A model generated the notes under the pieces. It was given only the letters and a program-made list of their open reading frames with translations. It was not told where the DNA came from and made no database searches. From Desulfobulbaceae bacterium (GTDB lineage Bacteria; Desulfobacterota; Desulfobulbia; Desulfobulbales; Desulfobulbaceae): a stretch of DNA of 35,568 bases. Position 1 is the stretch's first letter; the number at the start of each line of letters is the position of its first letter. Where the stretch lies: NCBI GenBank assembly GCA_026987195.1, contig JALSNC010000178.1:1-35568 (forward strand). Direction: 5' to 3'. Below, one piece after another: positions 9,851-17,501 of this stretch. The position numbers and the translations under genes are program-made.

Positions 9851-12514
9851 TCAGTTCAGTCTATTCAGCCGGGCCGTTGACTCGGCATTCTTCTCCAGGC
9901 GCCGCCGCAGCTCCGCCTCCCGGGCCCGTTCCTTGTCCACCACCGCTGCCGGGGCATTGGCAAGAAACTTTTCATTGGCCAGCTTGCCGGTGACCCGCGC
10001 CAGTTCCTTTTCGAGTTTCTTTCGTTCCCGGGCCAGCTTGTCCAGCTCCGCCTCCACGTCGATGAGCCCCCGCAGGGGCACCACCATTTCCACGTCCTGA
10101 AACAGCGCATGGCCGGCATCATCGGGTACAGGGCTGCGCTCGACGATATCCAGACGCTTGGCCCGGGTCATGGCGGCGATGGACCCGGCAAAGGACTCGA
10201 TCAGGGCCCGCCTGTCCGTGTCGGCGCAGATGACAGTGGCCTCGATCTTCGCTGTCGGATGGAGTTCAGCCTCGCTGCGGATGGTGCGCAGGCCGGAGAT
10301 GATCCCCATGAGCAGTTCCATGTCCGCCTCGGCCCGCTGGTCCTCCCAGGCTGTGACCGGTTCGGGAAACGGCTCGGTCATGATGAAGGAGCGCTCACCC
10401 GGAAGCTGGGCCCAGATCTCCTCTGTGACAAAGGGCGTCACCGGATGGAGCAGCCTGAGGATATGCTCCAGCACTGTCAGCAGCACGCCGCGGGCATCCC
10501 GTCGCGCCTGCTCGTCGTCTCCGTAGAGGTCCGCCTTGATCCATTCCAGATACCAGTCGCAGAACTCGTGCCAGGTGAACTGGTAGATGGCCGAGGCGAT
10601 CTCGTTGAAGTTGTAGCCCTCGATGGCAGCCAGTACCTGGCGGACGGTCTCGTTGGTGCGGCTGAGAATCCAGCGGTGCGGCAGGGCCAGGCGGGCAGGC
10701 AGGTCCGTGACCGCAGTGATGCCGGGATCCTCGTCCCTGAGATGCATCTGCGCGAACCGGGCCGCGTTCCACAGCTTGTTGATAAACCGCCGGTAGCCCT
10801 CCACCCGTTCCTCGTCCATACGGATCTCGCGGCCCTGGGCGGCAAAGGCGGTGAGGGTGAAGCGGAAGGCATCGGTACCGAATTTTTCGATCATGTCCAG
10901 GGGATCGATGACATTGCCCGTGGACTTGGACATCTTCTTGCCGTACTTGTCGCGGACCAGGGCATGAAGATAGACGTCACGAAAGGGTACCTCCTCCATG
11001 ATGTGCAGCCCCATCATCATCATCCGCGCCACCCAGAAAAAGAGGATATCGAAGCTGGTGATCAGGACCGAGGTGGGATAGAAAAGCGCCAGTTCCGGGG
11101 TCTTCTCCGGCCAGCCCAGGGTGGAAAATGGCCAGAGCGCGGACGAGAACCAGGTATCGAGCACGTCCTCCTCCTGGACGATCTCCCGGGAACCGCAGTG
11201 CTGGCAGGCGTCCGGATCCGACACCGCGACAGTGAGCCCTCCGCACTCCCTGCAGGTCCAGGCCGGGATCCGGTGCCCCCACCAGATCTGGCGCGAGATG
11301 CACCAGTCGCGGATATTCTCCATCCAGGCGTAGAAGGTATTGTACCAGGTTCCGGGAAAGATGCGGATCCTGCCCTCGCGTACCGCGGCAACCGCCTTGT
11401 CGGCCAGGGGCCGCACCGAGACAAACCACTGTCTGGAGGTGGTCGGCTCCACCACGGTACCGCAGCGGTAGCACTTACCCACCGCGTGCTGGTAGGCCTC
11501 GACCTTCTCCAGAAGACCCTGTTCTTCCAGGTCAGCGACAATGCGCTCCCTGCATTCGAACCGGTCCAGGCCGGCATAGGGTCCGGCCGCCTCGTTCATG
11601 ATCCCGTGATCATCCATGACCTTGATCCGTTCCAGGTCGTGGCGCAGGCCGATCTCGTAGTCGTCGCGGTCATGGGCCGGGGTCACCTTGAGGGCGCCGG
11701 TACCGAATTCCCGCTGCACGTGGTGATCGTAGACCACCGGGATGACGCGGCCGGTGAGCGGCAGCCTGACGCCGATGTCCTTCAGGCCCCGATAGCGTTC
11801 ATCGTCGGGATGTACGGCCACGGCGGTGTCGCCGAGCATGGTTTCAGGCCGGGTGGTGGCCACCACCACATGGCCGGAACCGTCGGCATAGGGGTATCGG
11901 ATGTGGTAGAGCTTGCCGTCGGTGGGATCATGCTCCACCTCGTCGTCGGCCAGGGCGGTATGACAGCGCGGGCACCAGTTGACGATGTAGTCGCCCTTGT
12001 AGATCAGGCCGTCCTCATAGAGCCGGACAAAGACCTCGCGCACGGCCCGGGACAGTCCCTCGTCCATGGTAAACCGTTCCCGGTCCCAGTCGCAGGAGGC
12101 GCCCATCCGCTTGAGCTGGCTGATAATCGTGCCGCCTTTCTCCCGGCGCCACTGCCAGACCCGCTCGATGAACTTCTCCCGGCCCAGGTCATGCCGGCTC
12201 AGGTTCTCGGTGGCCAGCTGCCGCTCCACCACGTTCTGGGTGGCGATGCCGGCATGGTCCGTGCCCGGGACCCAGAGGGTATTGTCACCTCTCATCCGGT
12301 GGTACCGGACCAGGATGTCCTGCAGCGTATTGTTGAGGGCATGGCCGATGTGGAGCACACCGGTGACATTGGGCGGCGGAATGACGATGGAAAAGGATTC
12401 CCTGCCCTCCTCCATGGTGGCGGCAAAGGTCTTGTGCTCCAGCCAGCGGCGGTACCAGCGTTCCTCAACCTCGTCAAACTCATAGCCCTTGGGCAGATCG
12501 TATTTCTCTGACAT
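9851..12514 (-). CDS. valS: Valine--tRNA ligase
   Basis: The 887-residue class I aminoacyl-tRNA synthetase charges tRNA-Val with valine. It has the HIGH signature (HIGH, residues 55-58, in PPNVTGVLHIGHA), the CP1 editing insertion (TTRPETMLGDTAV), zinc-ribbon-like Cys pairs (CYRCG; CRECG...CQHCG), KMSKS at 527-531, an anticodon-binding domain and the C-terminal tRNA-binding coiled coil (AELDKLARERKKLEKELA). I chose the ATG at 12514 because it gives the family-typical N-terminus MSEKYDLPKGYEF. The frame stays open upstream to 12562 but adds residues unlike ValS. No strong ribosome-binding site is seen for any start. A possible -10-like TATATT lies upstream on the minus strand around 12575 without a convincing -35. 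It is followed by nadC after 4 bases. Confidence 0.97.
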   Translation of the reverse strand: MSEKYDLPKGYEFDEVEERWYRRWLEHKTFAATMEEGRESFSIVIPPPNVTGVLHIGHALNNTLQDILVRYHRMRGDNTLWVPGTDHAGIATQNVVERQLATENLSRHDLGREKFIERVWQWRREKGGTIISQLKRMGASCDWDRERFTMDEGLSRAVREVFVRLYEDGLIYKGDYIVNWCPRCHTALADDEVEHDPTDGKLYHIRYPYADGSGHVVVATTRPETMLGDTAVAVHPDDERYRGLKDIGVRLPLTGRVIPVVYDHHVQREFGTGALKVTPAHDRDDYEIGLRHDLERIKVMDDHGIMNEAAGPYAGLDRFECRERIVADLEEQGLLEKVEAYQHAVGKCYRCGTVVEPTTSRQWFVSVRPLADKAVAAVREGRIRIFPGTWYNTFYAWMENIRDWCISRQIWWGHRIPAWTCRECGGLTVAVSDPDACQHCGSREIVQEEDVLDTWFSSALWPFSTLGWPEKTPELALFYPTSVLITSFDILFFWVARMMMMGLHIMEEVPFRDVYLHALVRDKYGKKMSKSTGNVIDPLDMIEKFGTDAFRFTLTAFAAQGREIRMDEERVEGYRRFINKLWNAARFAQMHLRDEDPGITAVTDLPARLALPHRWILSRTNETVRQVLAAIEGYNFNEIASAIYQFTWHEFCDWYLEWIKADLYGDDEQARRDARGVLLTVLEHILRLLHPVTPFVTEEIWAQLPGERSFIMTEPFPEPVTAWEDQRAEADMELLMGIISGLRTIRSEAELHPTAKIEATVICADTDRRALIESFAGSIAAMTRAKRLDIVERSPVPDDAGHALFQDVEMVVPLRGLIDVEAELDKLARERKKLEKELARVTGKLANEKFLANAPAAVVDKERAREAELRRRLEKNAESTARLNRLN

Positions 12515-12700
12515 TGTGTGATAAACCAGCATGGCGGGACCGGCCTGGGCCGTCACAGCCACAACAAAATATACAAGTTATGCCACCCCATTCACTGCGG
12601 GCAGCAACTTTCGGACAAACGTTCATACCTTGACGGCAGCGACAAACCACCAATATCAAGGACATACCACAACACTACCACAGACAGCCGACGCTCCTGC

Positions 12701-12742
12701 CCCCTGCCACCTGTCCCCTGGTACCTGACACCTGGCACCTGA
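12701..12742 (-). repeat. Short degenerate tandem motif (CAGGT(G/A)(C/T)) after dgt-like stop
   Basis: On the minus strand this reads CAGGTGCCAGGTGTCAGGT, then ACCAGGGGACAGGTGGCAGG. It is an imperfect 7-8 base tandem repeat starting seven bases after the stop of the dGTPase-like gene. A purine-rich tract of similar style (CAGAGGACAGAGG) follows the tolC-like stop at 33579-33614. Function unknown. Confidence 0.6.
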
Positions 12743-12748
12743 TCCTCC

Positions 12749-13822
12749 CTACAGCACCGACCAGGGCTTGGGGATGAAGATCAGCTCATACAGGTCCAGA
12801 GCATAGCGGTCGGTCATACCGGCGATGAAATCGCAGACCCGGCGGTGTCGTTTCTTCTCCTCCTCCCTGCTGGCGAGAGGACGCCTCCTGCTACACGTGG
12901 AGACGGAACCGTCAGGGAACTCGTGCTCAAGGAAAAACCCGTACAGGTCCCTGATCACCCGCTGCGCCTTCTCGAACTCGGCATGGACCCGCCAGTTGCG
13001 GTAGACATGATCATAGAGAAAGGCCCGCAGCTCGGTGATGGTCTCGGTCATCAGGCTGCTCAGGTGCAGGCGGCCGTCATCCTCTCTGATGGTATTGAAG
13101 ACCAGGTCCCGCACCATGGCGTCGATGCGCAGGGAGGAATTGTCGCCCACCACGGCCCGCAGATGGGCGGGCAGGTCGCTCTCCCGGATCATGCCGGCAC
13201 GCAGGGCATCGTCCATGTCATGGTTGACATAGGCCATGATATCGGCCACCCGCACCACCTGGCCTTCCAGGGTGGCCGGCAGCTCGACGGAGTCGTCGGG
13301 CAGGATGTCACGATACCCCTTGGAGTGCTTGACAATGCCGTTGCGAACCTCCCAGGTCAGGTTCAGGCCGCGACCGTGGTTCTCCAGGAAATCCACGATC
13401 CGGAGGCTCTGGTGGTAGTGCCTGAAGCCCCCCGGATGCAGCTGGTTGAGACTGAACTCACCGGCATGGCCGAACGGGGTGTGGCCCAGGTCGTGCCCCA
13501 GGGCAATGGCCTCGGTGAGATATTCGTTCAGACGGAGACAGACGGCAATGGTCCGGGCAATCTGCGCCACCTCCAGCACATGGGTCAGCCTGGTCCGGTA
13601 GTGGTCCCCGGCCGGGGCCAGGAAGACCTGGGTCTTGTGCTTGAGACGGCGAAAGGTCTTGGAATGGATGATCCGATCCCGGTCGCGCTGGAATACGGTG
13701 CGCAGATCACAGAAATCCGGCTCCTCGCGCAGCCGTCCCCGTGACTCGCAGCTCAGGCAGGCGTGGCTGGAGAGGACCTGTCGCTCCTGCTCTTCGAGCT
13801 GCTGTCGGATGCTCTTGCTCAT
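12749..13822 (-). CDS. dGTPase-like HD-domain triphosphohydrolase
   Basis: The 357-residue protein belongs to the deoxyguanosinetriphosphate triphosphohydrolase-like HD superfamily, which hydrolyses dNTPs to deoxynucleoside plus triphosphate. The N-terminal [20 protein letters not shown] is diagnostic, followed by the HD metal site: His in [27 protein letters not shown], and the distal Asp in [11 protein letters not shown]. The ATG at 13822 is preceded by GGAGAAG four bases away. The frame stays open to an ATG at 13867, but that extension (MLLNFY...) is simply the translated end of a family B repeat and is not expected to be part of the protein. Without a longer C-terminal part this is the shorter 'dGTPase-like' subtype, and its preferred nucleotide cannot be told from sequence. 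It is monocistronic, with spacers on both sides. Confidence 0.94.
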   Translation of the reverse strand: MSKSIRQQLEEQERQVLSSHACLSCESRGRLREEPDFCDLRTVFQRDRDRIIHSKTFRRLKHKTQVFLAPAGDHYRTRLTHVLEVAQIARTIAVCLRLNEYLTEAIALGHDLGHTPFGHAGEFSLNQLHPGGFRHYHQSLRIVDFLENHGRGLNLTWEVRNGIVKHSKGYRDILPDDSVELPATLEGQVVRVADIMAYVNHDMDDALRAGMIRESDLPAHLRAVVGDNSSLRIDAMVRDLVFNTIREDDGRLHLSSLMTETITELRAFLYDHVYRNWRVHAEFEKAQRVIRDLYGFFLEHEFPDGSVSTCSRRRPLASREEEKKRHRRVCDFIAGMTDRYALDLYELIFIPKPWSVL

Positions 13823-13848
13823 GGTCTTCTCCGGCAGATGCGGTCGAT

Positions 13849-13989
13849 GGTAAAAGTTCAGCAGCACGCCATCCGGAGTCTACGCTTACCTGTACGCGCG
13901 TGCGACTGCCCGCATGGCGGACTATCGGAGTCTCGCTGCGCTCACTTACCTCACGGCCGGTCACGATCATGCACTGCTGAACTTTTACC
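13849..13989 (+). repeat. Family B repeat, copy B1 (complete, 141 bp)
   Basis: It is bounded by a perfect 16-bp terminal inverted repeat: GGTAAAAGTTCAGCAG at 13849-13864 and CTGCTGAACTTTTACC at 13974-13989. The interior carries two copies of a CGGAGTCT...CTTACCT module (around 13874 and 13927), also seen in family A. It lies immediately upstream of the dGTPase-like start codon and encodes the spurious MLLNFY extension of that frame. It is non-coding and contains no transposase. Confidence 0.88.
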
Positions 13990-14012
13990 AAAAGCAGCGC
14001 TCATCCAAGGTG

Positions 14013-14037
14013 GTTGCCGATAGCGGTGCACTGTTAC
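14013..14037 (-). repeat. Family C 25-bp repeat, copy C2
   Basis: On the minus strand it reads GTAACAGTGCACC then GCTATCGGCAAC. It differs by one base from copy C1 at 21174. It lies 24 bases from the right end of family B copy B1. Confidence 0.8.
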
Positions 14038-14151
14038 GGTCGATGCGCCTGCCCCCTTCCGAAACATCTTTCCTGACGGCAGCACCTGAATTCCCTGTCA
14101 ATGCGGCTCTTTTTAGCAGTAACAGACCGACGAAACAAGGTTTTTCTTTTC

Positions 14152-15489
14152 TCAGGACCCGGCCTCGGCCGTACCGGCAACACTTCCGCCACCCTGCCCC
14201 AGGCATTCGTCCAGGAAAACAGCGAGATGAAGCACACGCACCGTCACGGCCTCATGGACAGCCCCCTGCTGCCACTGCATGAGGCAGCCGGAACAGGTGG
14301 TCACCACCAGTTCCGGTTCTTCGGCCATGGCGGCCTCCAGGCATCGCCGGAACACCTCCATGGACAACTCCGGGTACCCCAGGTGAAAAAGCCCGCCCTG
14401 GCCGCAGCAGAGCGGACCCGCTGCCGGCCTTGTCCGCTGAACCCGGCCGATGGCATCGAGCAGGCGCCGGGGGGCCGACCGGCCCCGGGCGGAAAAACGG
14501 AGGTGACAGGGGTCATGGTAATGGACCCGAACCTGCTCATCCCTCCCGGGCCCGGCCGCCTCGACCGGCCCGAGAAAAAACTCGCTGAACTCCCGCACCC
14601 GGCCGGCAAAGGCCCGGGCCCGGTCCTGCAGGACCGGGTCGTCACGAAAGAGCTCGGGATAGGTGGCAAGGTGAGCGGAGCAGGAGGCGCAGGAGGTCAG
14701 GATCGGCCCGTCGGCACCGGCAAAGGCTTCCATGTTGCGCCGGGCCAGCCGGCGGGCCTCATCCTTTCTGCCGGCGGAGAGGGCGGCCAGGCCGCAGCAG
14801 CCCTGATCTGCCGGCACGAAGCAGCGCCGGCCGGCAAGATCCCCGGCGAGCCGGACCGTGGCCCGGGCCACGGCGGGCTGCAGGTGACGGGCCAGGCAAC
14901 CGGTGAAGTATCCCACCGAACCGGGACGACAGGTCCTGTCGCCCGGAAGGGCCGTGGCCCGGGTCCGGCCGGCAGACACGAACCGCGGTTCCAGCAGACC
15001 CAGTTTCAGACGCAGGCCGCTGTCCGCCGGCAGGGCATCAAGGAGCTGCAGCACGATCCCTGCCCGCACCAGTCCCTCGAGCAGAGGCGTACGCGACAGG
15101 GCCAGCCGGGCCAGGGTCTTGCGCACCCCGTGCCGGCCATAAAAGGCGGAAAAACCGCTGCGGGCCCCGATGACCAGTTCCCTGATCGGCAGATGGCGGG
15201 GACAGGTATCCTCGCAGGCCCCGCAGAGCAGGCAGCGGGAAAAGATATCCTGAAAGGTGGCCGATGGACGCTCTGCAAGACGCGATCCCAGGAGGTGCAT
15301 CTTGCCGCGGGCGGTCAGCGACTCCCGGACATCGACCCTGAACACGGGGCAGACCACGGTGCAGGCACCGCACCAGGCACAGGAAGGGTTACTGATCACA
15401 GGGTATGCAAGGTCACGATTTTTCAACCTCGTTTTTGGAAGCGGTTCCAGGTGCCGCAGGTTCGTGCAGGCGCTCCTGGCCGCAGGCAA
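14152..15489 (-). CDS. Fe-S oxidoreductase subunit, LutA/GlcF-like (two 4Fe-4S, two CCG domains)
   Basis: The protein has two ferredoxin-type clusters, CAWCGACTVVCP and CLLCGACEDTCP, then two cysteine-rich CCG domains (GCL...GCCG...CASC and HDPCHL...CCGQGG...CSGC). This architecture is that of glycolate oxidase GlcF, lactate-utilisation and heterodisulfide-reductase-related subunits, which pass electrons from a flavin dehydrogenase. No GlcD-like or LutB-like partner is adjacent, so substrate and partner are unknown. The start is uncertain. The 445-residue frame given begins at a TTG, but about its first 16 codons lie inside a family A repeat (copy A5) and look unlike any family N-terminus. 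Downstream in-frame candidates are TTG at 15426 and GTG at 15399, just ahead of the first cluster; none has a convincing ribosome-binding site. Insertion of the repeat may have replaced the native 5' end. Confidence 0.88.
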   Translation of the reverse strand: MPAARSACTNLRHLEPLPKTRLKNRDLAYPVISNPSCAWCGACTVVCPVFRVDVRESLTARGKMHLLGSRLAERPSATFQDIFSRCLLCGACEDTCPRHLPIRELVIGARSGFSAFYGRHGVRKTLARLALSRTPLLEGLVRAGIVLQLLDALPADSGLRLKLGLLEPRFVSAGRTRATALPGDRTCRPGSVGYFTGCLARHLQPAVARATVRLAGDLAGRRCFVPADQGCCGLAALSAGRKDEARRLARRNMEAFAGADGPILTSCASCSAHLATYPELFRDDPVLQDRARAFAGRVREFSEFFLGPVEAAGPGRDEQVRVHYHDPCHLRFSARGRSAPRRLLDAIGRVQRTRPAAGPLCCGQGGLFHLGYPELSMEVFRRCLEAAMAEEPELVVTTCSGCLMQWQQGAVHEAVTVRVLHLAVFLDECLGQGGGSVAGTAEAGS

Positions 15490-15583
15490 GCGACCGCAGG
15501 GAGACTCCGATAGCCTGCTATGCGGACAGAAGCGACCGTGCGAAGAGGTAAGCGAAGACTCCGTGCGCCCTGTGAGCGCTTAC
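15441..15583 (-). repeat. Family A repeat, copy A5 (right end truncated, minus orientation)
   Basis: Read on the minus strand from 15583, it starts GTAAGCGCTCACAGG and follows the family A consensus: CGGAGTCTTCGCTTACCTC, then CTATCGGAGTCTCCCTGCGG. Similarity fades near 15441, before the right terminal inverted repeat. It fills the spacer between the prfB stop (15603) and the Fe-S gene and extends into the apparent coding frame of the latter. Confidence 0.82.
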
Positions 15584-15602
15584 AGTGCGGCCGCAACCAT
15601 AC

Positions 15603-16719
15603 TCAGGCCGGCGGCTGCCAGAGCAGAAAGGCCTTGATGAAGGGGTCAAGACGGCCGTCCAGCACCGCGTCGACGTTGCCCTCCTCGAGGCCGGTCCGAT
15701 GGTCCTTGATCATCCGGTAGGGCTGAAGGACATAGGAACGGATCTGGCTGCCCCAGGCTATCTCCTTCTTGTCGCCGTGCAGGTTCTCCTGCTCGCGGGC
15801 CTGTTCCTCCTTCTCCTTCTCGTAAAGCCGCGCCATGAGCATCTTCATGGCCATGTCCTTGTTCCGGTGCTGGGAACGCTCGTTCTGGCACTGGACCACG
15901 ATACCCGTGGGCAGGTGGGTGATGCGGATGGCCGAATCGGTCTTGTTGACATGCTGACCGCCGGCGCCACTGGCCCGATAGGTGTCGATGCGCAGGTCCT
16001 TCTCGTTGATGTCGATCTCGATGGTGTCATCGAGCTCGGGCAGGACCATGACCGAGGCAAAGGAGGTATGACGGCGGCCCGAGGTGTCAAAGGGCGAGAT
16101 CCGCACCAGCCGGTGGATCCCCACCTCGGAACGGAGATAGCCATAGGCATACTTGCCGCGGATCCGGATGGTGACACTCTTGGTGCCGGCCTCGTCGCCG
16201 GGCAGGAGATCGAGAATATCGGCCTTGAACCCCTTGTCCTCGGCCCAGCGCAGGTACATGCGCGTCAGCATGCTCACCCAGTCCTGGGCCTCGGTGCCGC
16301 CGGCGCCGGCATGGATGGTGAGCAGGGCATTGCCCGCGTCGTGCTCGCCGCTGAACATGCACTCCAGCTCGACCACGTCGATGCGCCTGCCCAGCTCGTC
16401 CAGGCTGGACACTACCTCCTGGTAGGTCTCGTCGTCGTTCTCCTCAATGGCCATGTCGAGGAGCATGTCCGCCTCCTCCAGGTCATCAAAGTTCTTCTCC
16501 CAGTTGCCGATCAGATCCTGGAGCTGGCCCAGCTCCTTCTGCACCCTCTTGGCCGTGACCTGGTCATTCCAGAACTCCGGCGCCAGGGTCTGGTGTTCGA
16601 GACGGGCGATGTCTTCCTTCTTGCCATCCAAGTCAAAGATGCTCCTTCAGGGCCAGCATCCGGCCCTTGAGGGCATTGAGTTTCTGTTTTGCCTCGGCAG
16701 CCTCGCTTACTTCAGCCAT
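15603..16719 (-). CDS. prfB: Peptide chain release factor 2, programmed +1 frameshift
   Basis: RF2 terminates translation at UGA and UAA. The gene is split by the classic autoregulatory frameshift. Frame 0 starts at ATG 16719 (MAEVSEAAEAKQKLNALK...) and runs 28 codons to an in-frame TGA at 16635-16633. The slip site reads AAGGAG-CAT-CTT-TGA-C on the minus strand: an SD-like hexamer three bases before CTT, then UGA C. A +1 shift continues in the long frame (LDGKKEDIARLEHQTLAPEFWND), for a product of 371 residues. The SPF tripeptide (VRISPFDTSG) that identifies RF2 and the catalytic GGQ (residues 253-255) are present. Low RF2 makes the ribosome pause at UGA and shift, raising RF2. A family A repeat begins 20 bases after the stop. 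Confidence 0.97.
16632..16647 (-). promoter_or_regulatory. prfB programmed +1 frameshift signal
   Basis: AAGGAGCATCTTTGAC on the minus strand: internal Shine-Dalgarno-like AAGGAG, a three-base spacer, the slippery CTT codon and the poor-context stop TGA C. It matches the conserved bacterial RF2 recoding element. Confidence 0.96.
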
Positions 16720-16788
16720 GGGGAAAACCTCGTTTCTTACGTTCCATCGAAATTCGACCGGCAGACCGCAGTCTGCCGTACATCTTCT

Positions 16789-16816
16789 GTAAAAATTCAG
16801 CAGCACGCCATCTGCA
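16789..16816 (+). repeat. Family B repeat, copy B3 (solo left end)
   Basis: GTAAAAATTCAGCAGCACGC followed by CATCTGC matches the left terminus of B1 with one change in the inverted repeat; the remainder of the element is absent. Confidence 0.65.
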
Positions 16817-16839
16817 GGCGACAGCGGTGAACCGTTCCC
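16815..16839 (-). repeat. Family C repeat, copy C7 (diverged)
   Basis: The plus strand reads GCAGGCGACAGCGG then TGAACCGTTCC, aligning to the reverse of the family C unit with about five changes. It directly abuts the solo B end B3. Confidence 0.5.
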
Positions 16840-16935
16840 ATCTTTCCCGTTCCATCACCCTGTGGCGGAGCAGACACCGCGGCCGGCGGATTGTCATCAT
16901 CTGTCCTGCCTGCCTCCCGCGGACAGGGTGCTCTG

Positions 16936-17134
16936 GCAGGCGCTCACAGGAACCGCACGGAGTCTTCGCTTACCTCTTTGCACGGCCGTGCCTCTCCGCA
17001 CAGGCAGGCGATCGGAGTCTCCCTGCGGTCGCTTACCTGCGATCAGGCACACCCGCCGAATCTGCGGCCCCTGGGAGCGCTTACACCATGATGCCCGGAA
17101 AAACCGATGATGCGTCATCCCGGGAGGGGGTTAG
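16936..17134 (+). repeat. Family A repeat, copy A2
   Basis: About 199 bp. The left end reads GCAGGCGCTCACAGG (two changes in the terminal GTAAGCGCTC). The core reads CGGAGTCTTCGCTTACCTC, then ATCGGAGTCTCCCTGCGG and TCGCTTACCTGCG. The right inverted end GAGCGCTTAC is at 17075-17084. A roughly 50-base tail, also found in A1 and A3, ends in GGGGGTTAG. Confidence 0.85.
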
Positions 17135-17253
17135 GTGGTCTGTATAGTAATCTTTCCGGCAGGAAGTCTCAAGGGGAGAAAACCGGATCCGTGGCCATTT
17201 CCCCCATTGCGGCTTGCTTCTCTCAGCCCTGTTCCATACAATAGGGATACAGG

Positions 17254-17368
17254 GTCAACAGCACGCCAGCTGCACGCCCTCGCCACCGGCCGCATAGCGG
17301 GTCCCGCTGCACTCGCTTGCCTGCCGGCCAGCCATGATCACGCACAGCTGGCGCACTGCTGAATGTTT
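17254..17368 (+). repeat. Family B repeat, copy B4 (diverged)
   Basis: It begins TCAACAGCACGCC and ends GCGCACTGCTGAATG, matching family B ends but with a shortened left inverted repeat. The inner arms CGCCAGCTGCACG and CGCACAGCTGGCG pair with each other. The right arm is nearly identical, in opposite orientation, to the left arm of B5 at 23990. Confidence 0.7.
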
Positions 17369-17395
17369 GGCATTTCCGGCCTTCCGGCCTGCTGA

Positions 17396-17418
17396 TTTTC
17401 CGGCACCTGGCCGGAAAA
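17396..17418. other. Hairpin, 9-bp perfect stem
   Basis: TTTTCCGGC, a 5-base loop ACCTG, then GCCGGAAAA. It sits about 85 bases upstream of the GGDEF-EAL start codon and just after repeat B4. There is no T-tract downstream on the plus strand, so it is not a standard terminator; it may be a leader hairpin or another repeat fragment. Confidence 0.5.
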
Positions 17419-17501
17419 CACGGCATTCCGCCATAGCCGGAGACATCCCCGCGAGACAGCCCCATGCGTCTCCGGGTCACCATCACCGCGCGACACCCGG
17501 T

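Larger units (their letters stand above)
13823..14151. other. 329-bp spacer filled by repeats
   Basis: This gap lies between the start of the dGTPase-like gene and the stop of the Fe-S protein gene, both on the minus strand. It holds a complete family B element (13849-13989) and a family C unit (14013-14037). Nothing else is recognised. Confidence 0.8.
16720..17501. other. 782-bp divergent spacer rich in repeats
   Basis: This spacer lies between prfB (minus) and the membrane GGDEF-EAL gene (plus). It contains a solo family B left end fused to a C-like unit (16789-16839), family A copy A2 (16936-17134), family B copy B4 (17254-17368) and a hairpin (17396-17418). Several short frames cross it but all are made of repeat sequence. 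No convincing promoter was identified for either flanking gene. Confidence 0.75.

Noticed and set aside
10109-12511. 800-codon open frame on the plus strand opposite valS
   Set aside because: It is the antisense shadow of a clear valS gene in GC-rich DNA, with no recognisable domain.
12563-12600. valS promoter with TATATT as -10
   Set aside because: No acceptable -35 at 16-18 bases; insufficient to list as a promoter.
13822-13867. N-terminal extension MLLNFY... of the dGTPase-like protein
   Set aside because: It is translated from the end of family B repeat B1; the same MLLNFY appears opposite B2 at 33362. The ATG at 13822 has a ribosome-binding site.
14101-15513. 470-codon frame on the plus strand
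   Set aside because: It lies opposite the Fe-S protein, whose cysteine motifs are unambiguous on the minus strand.
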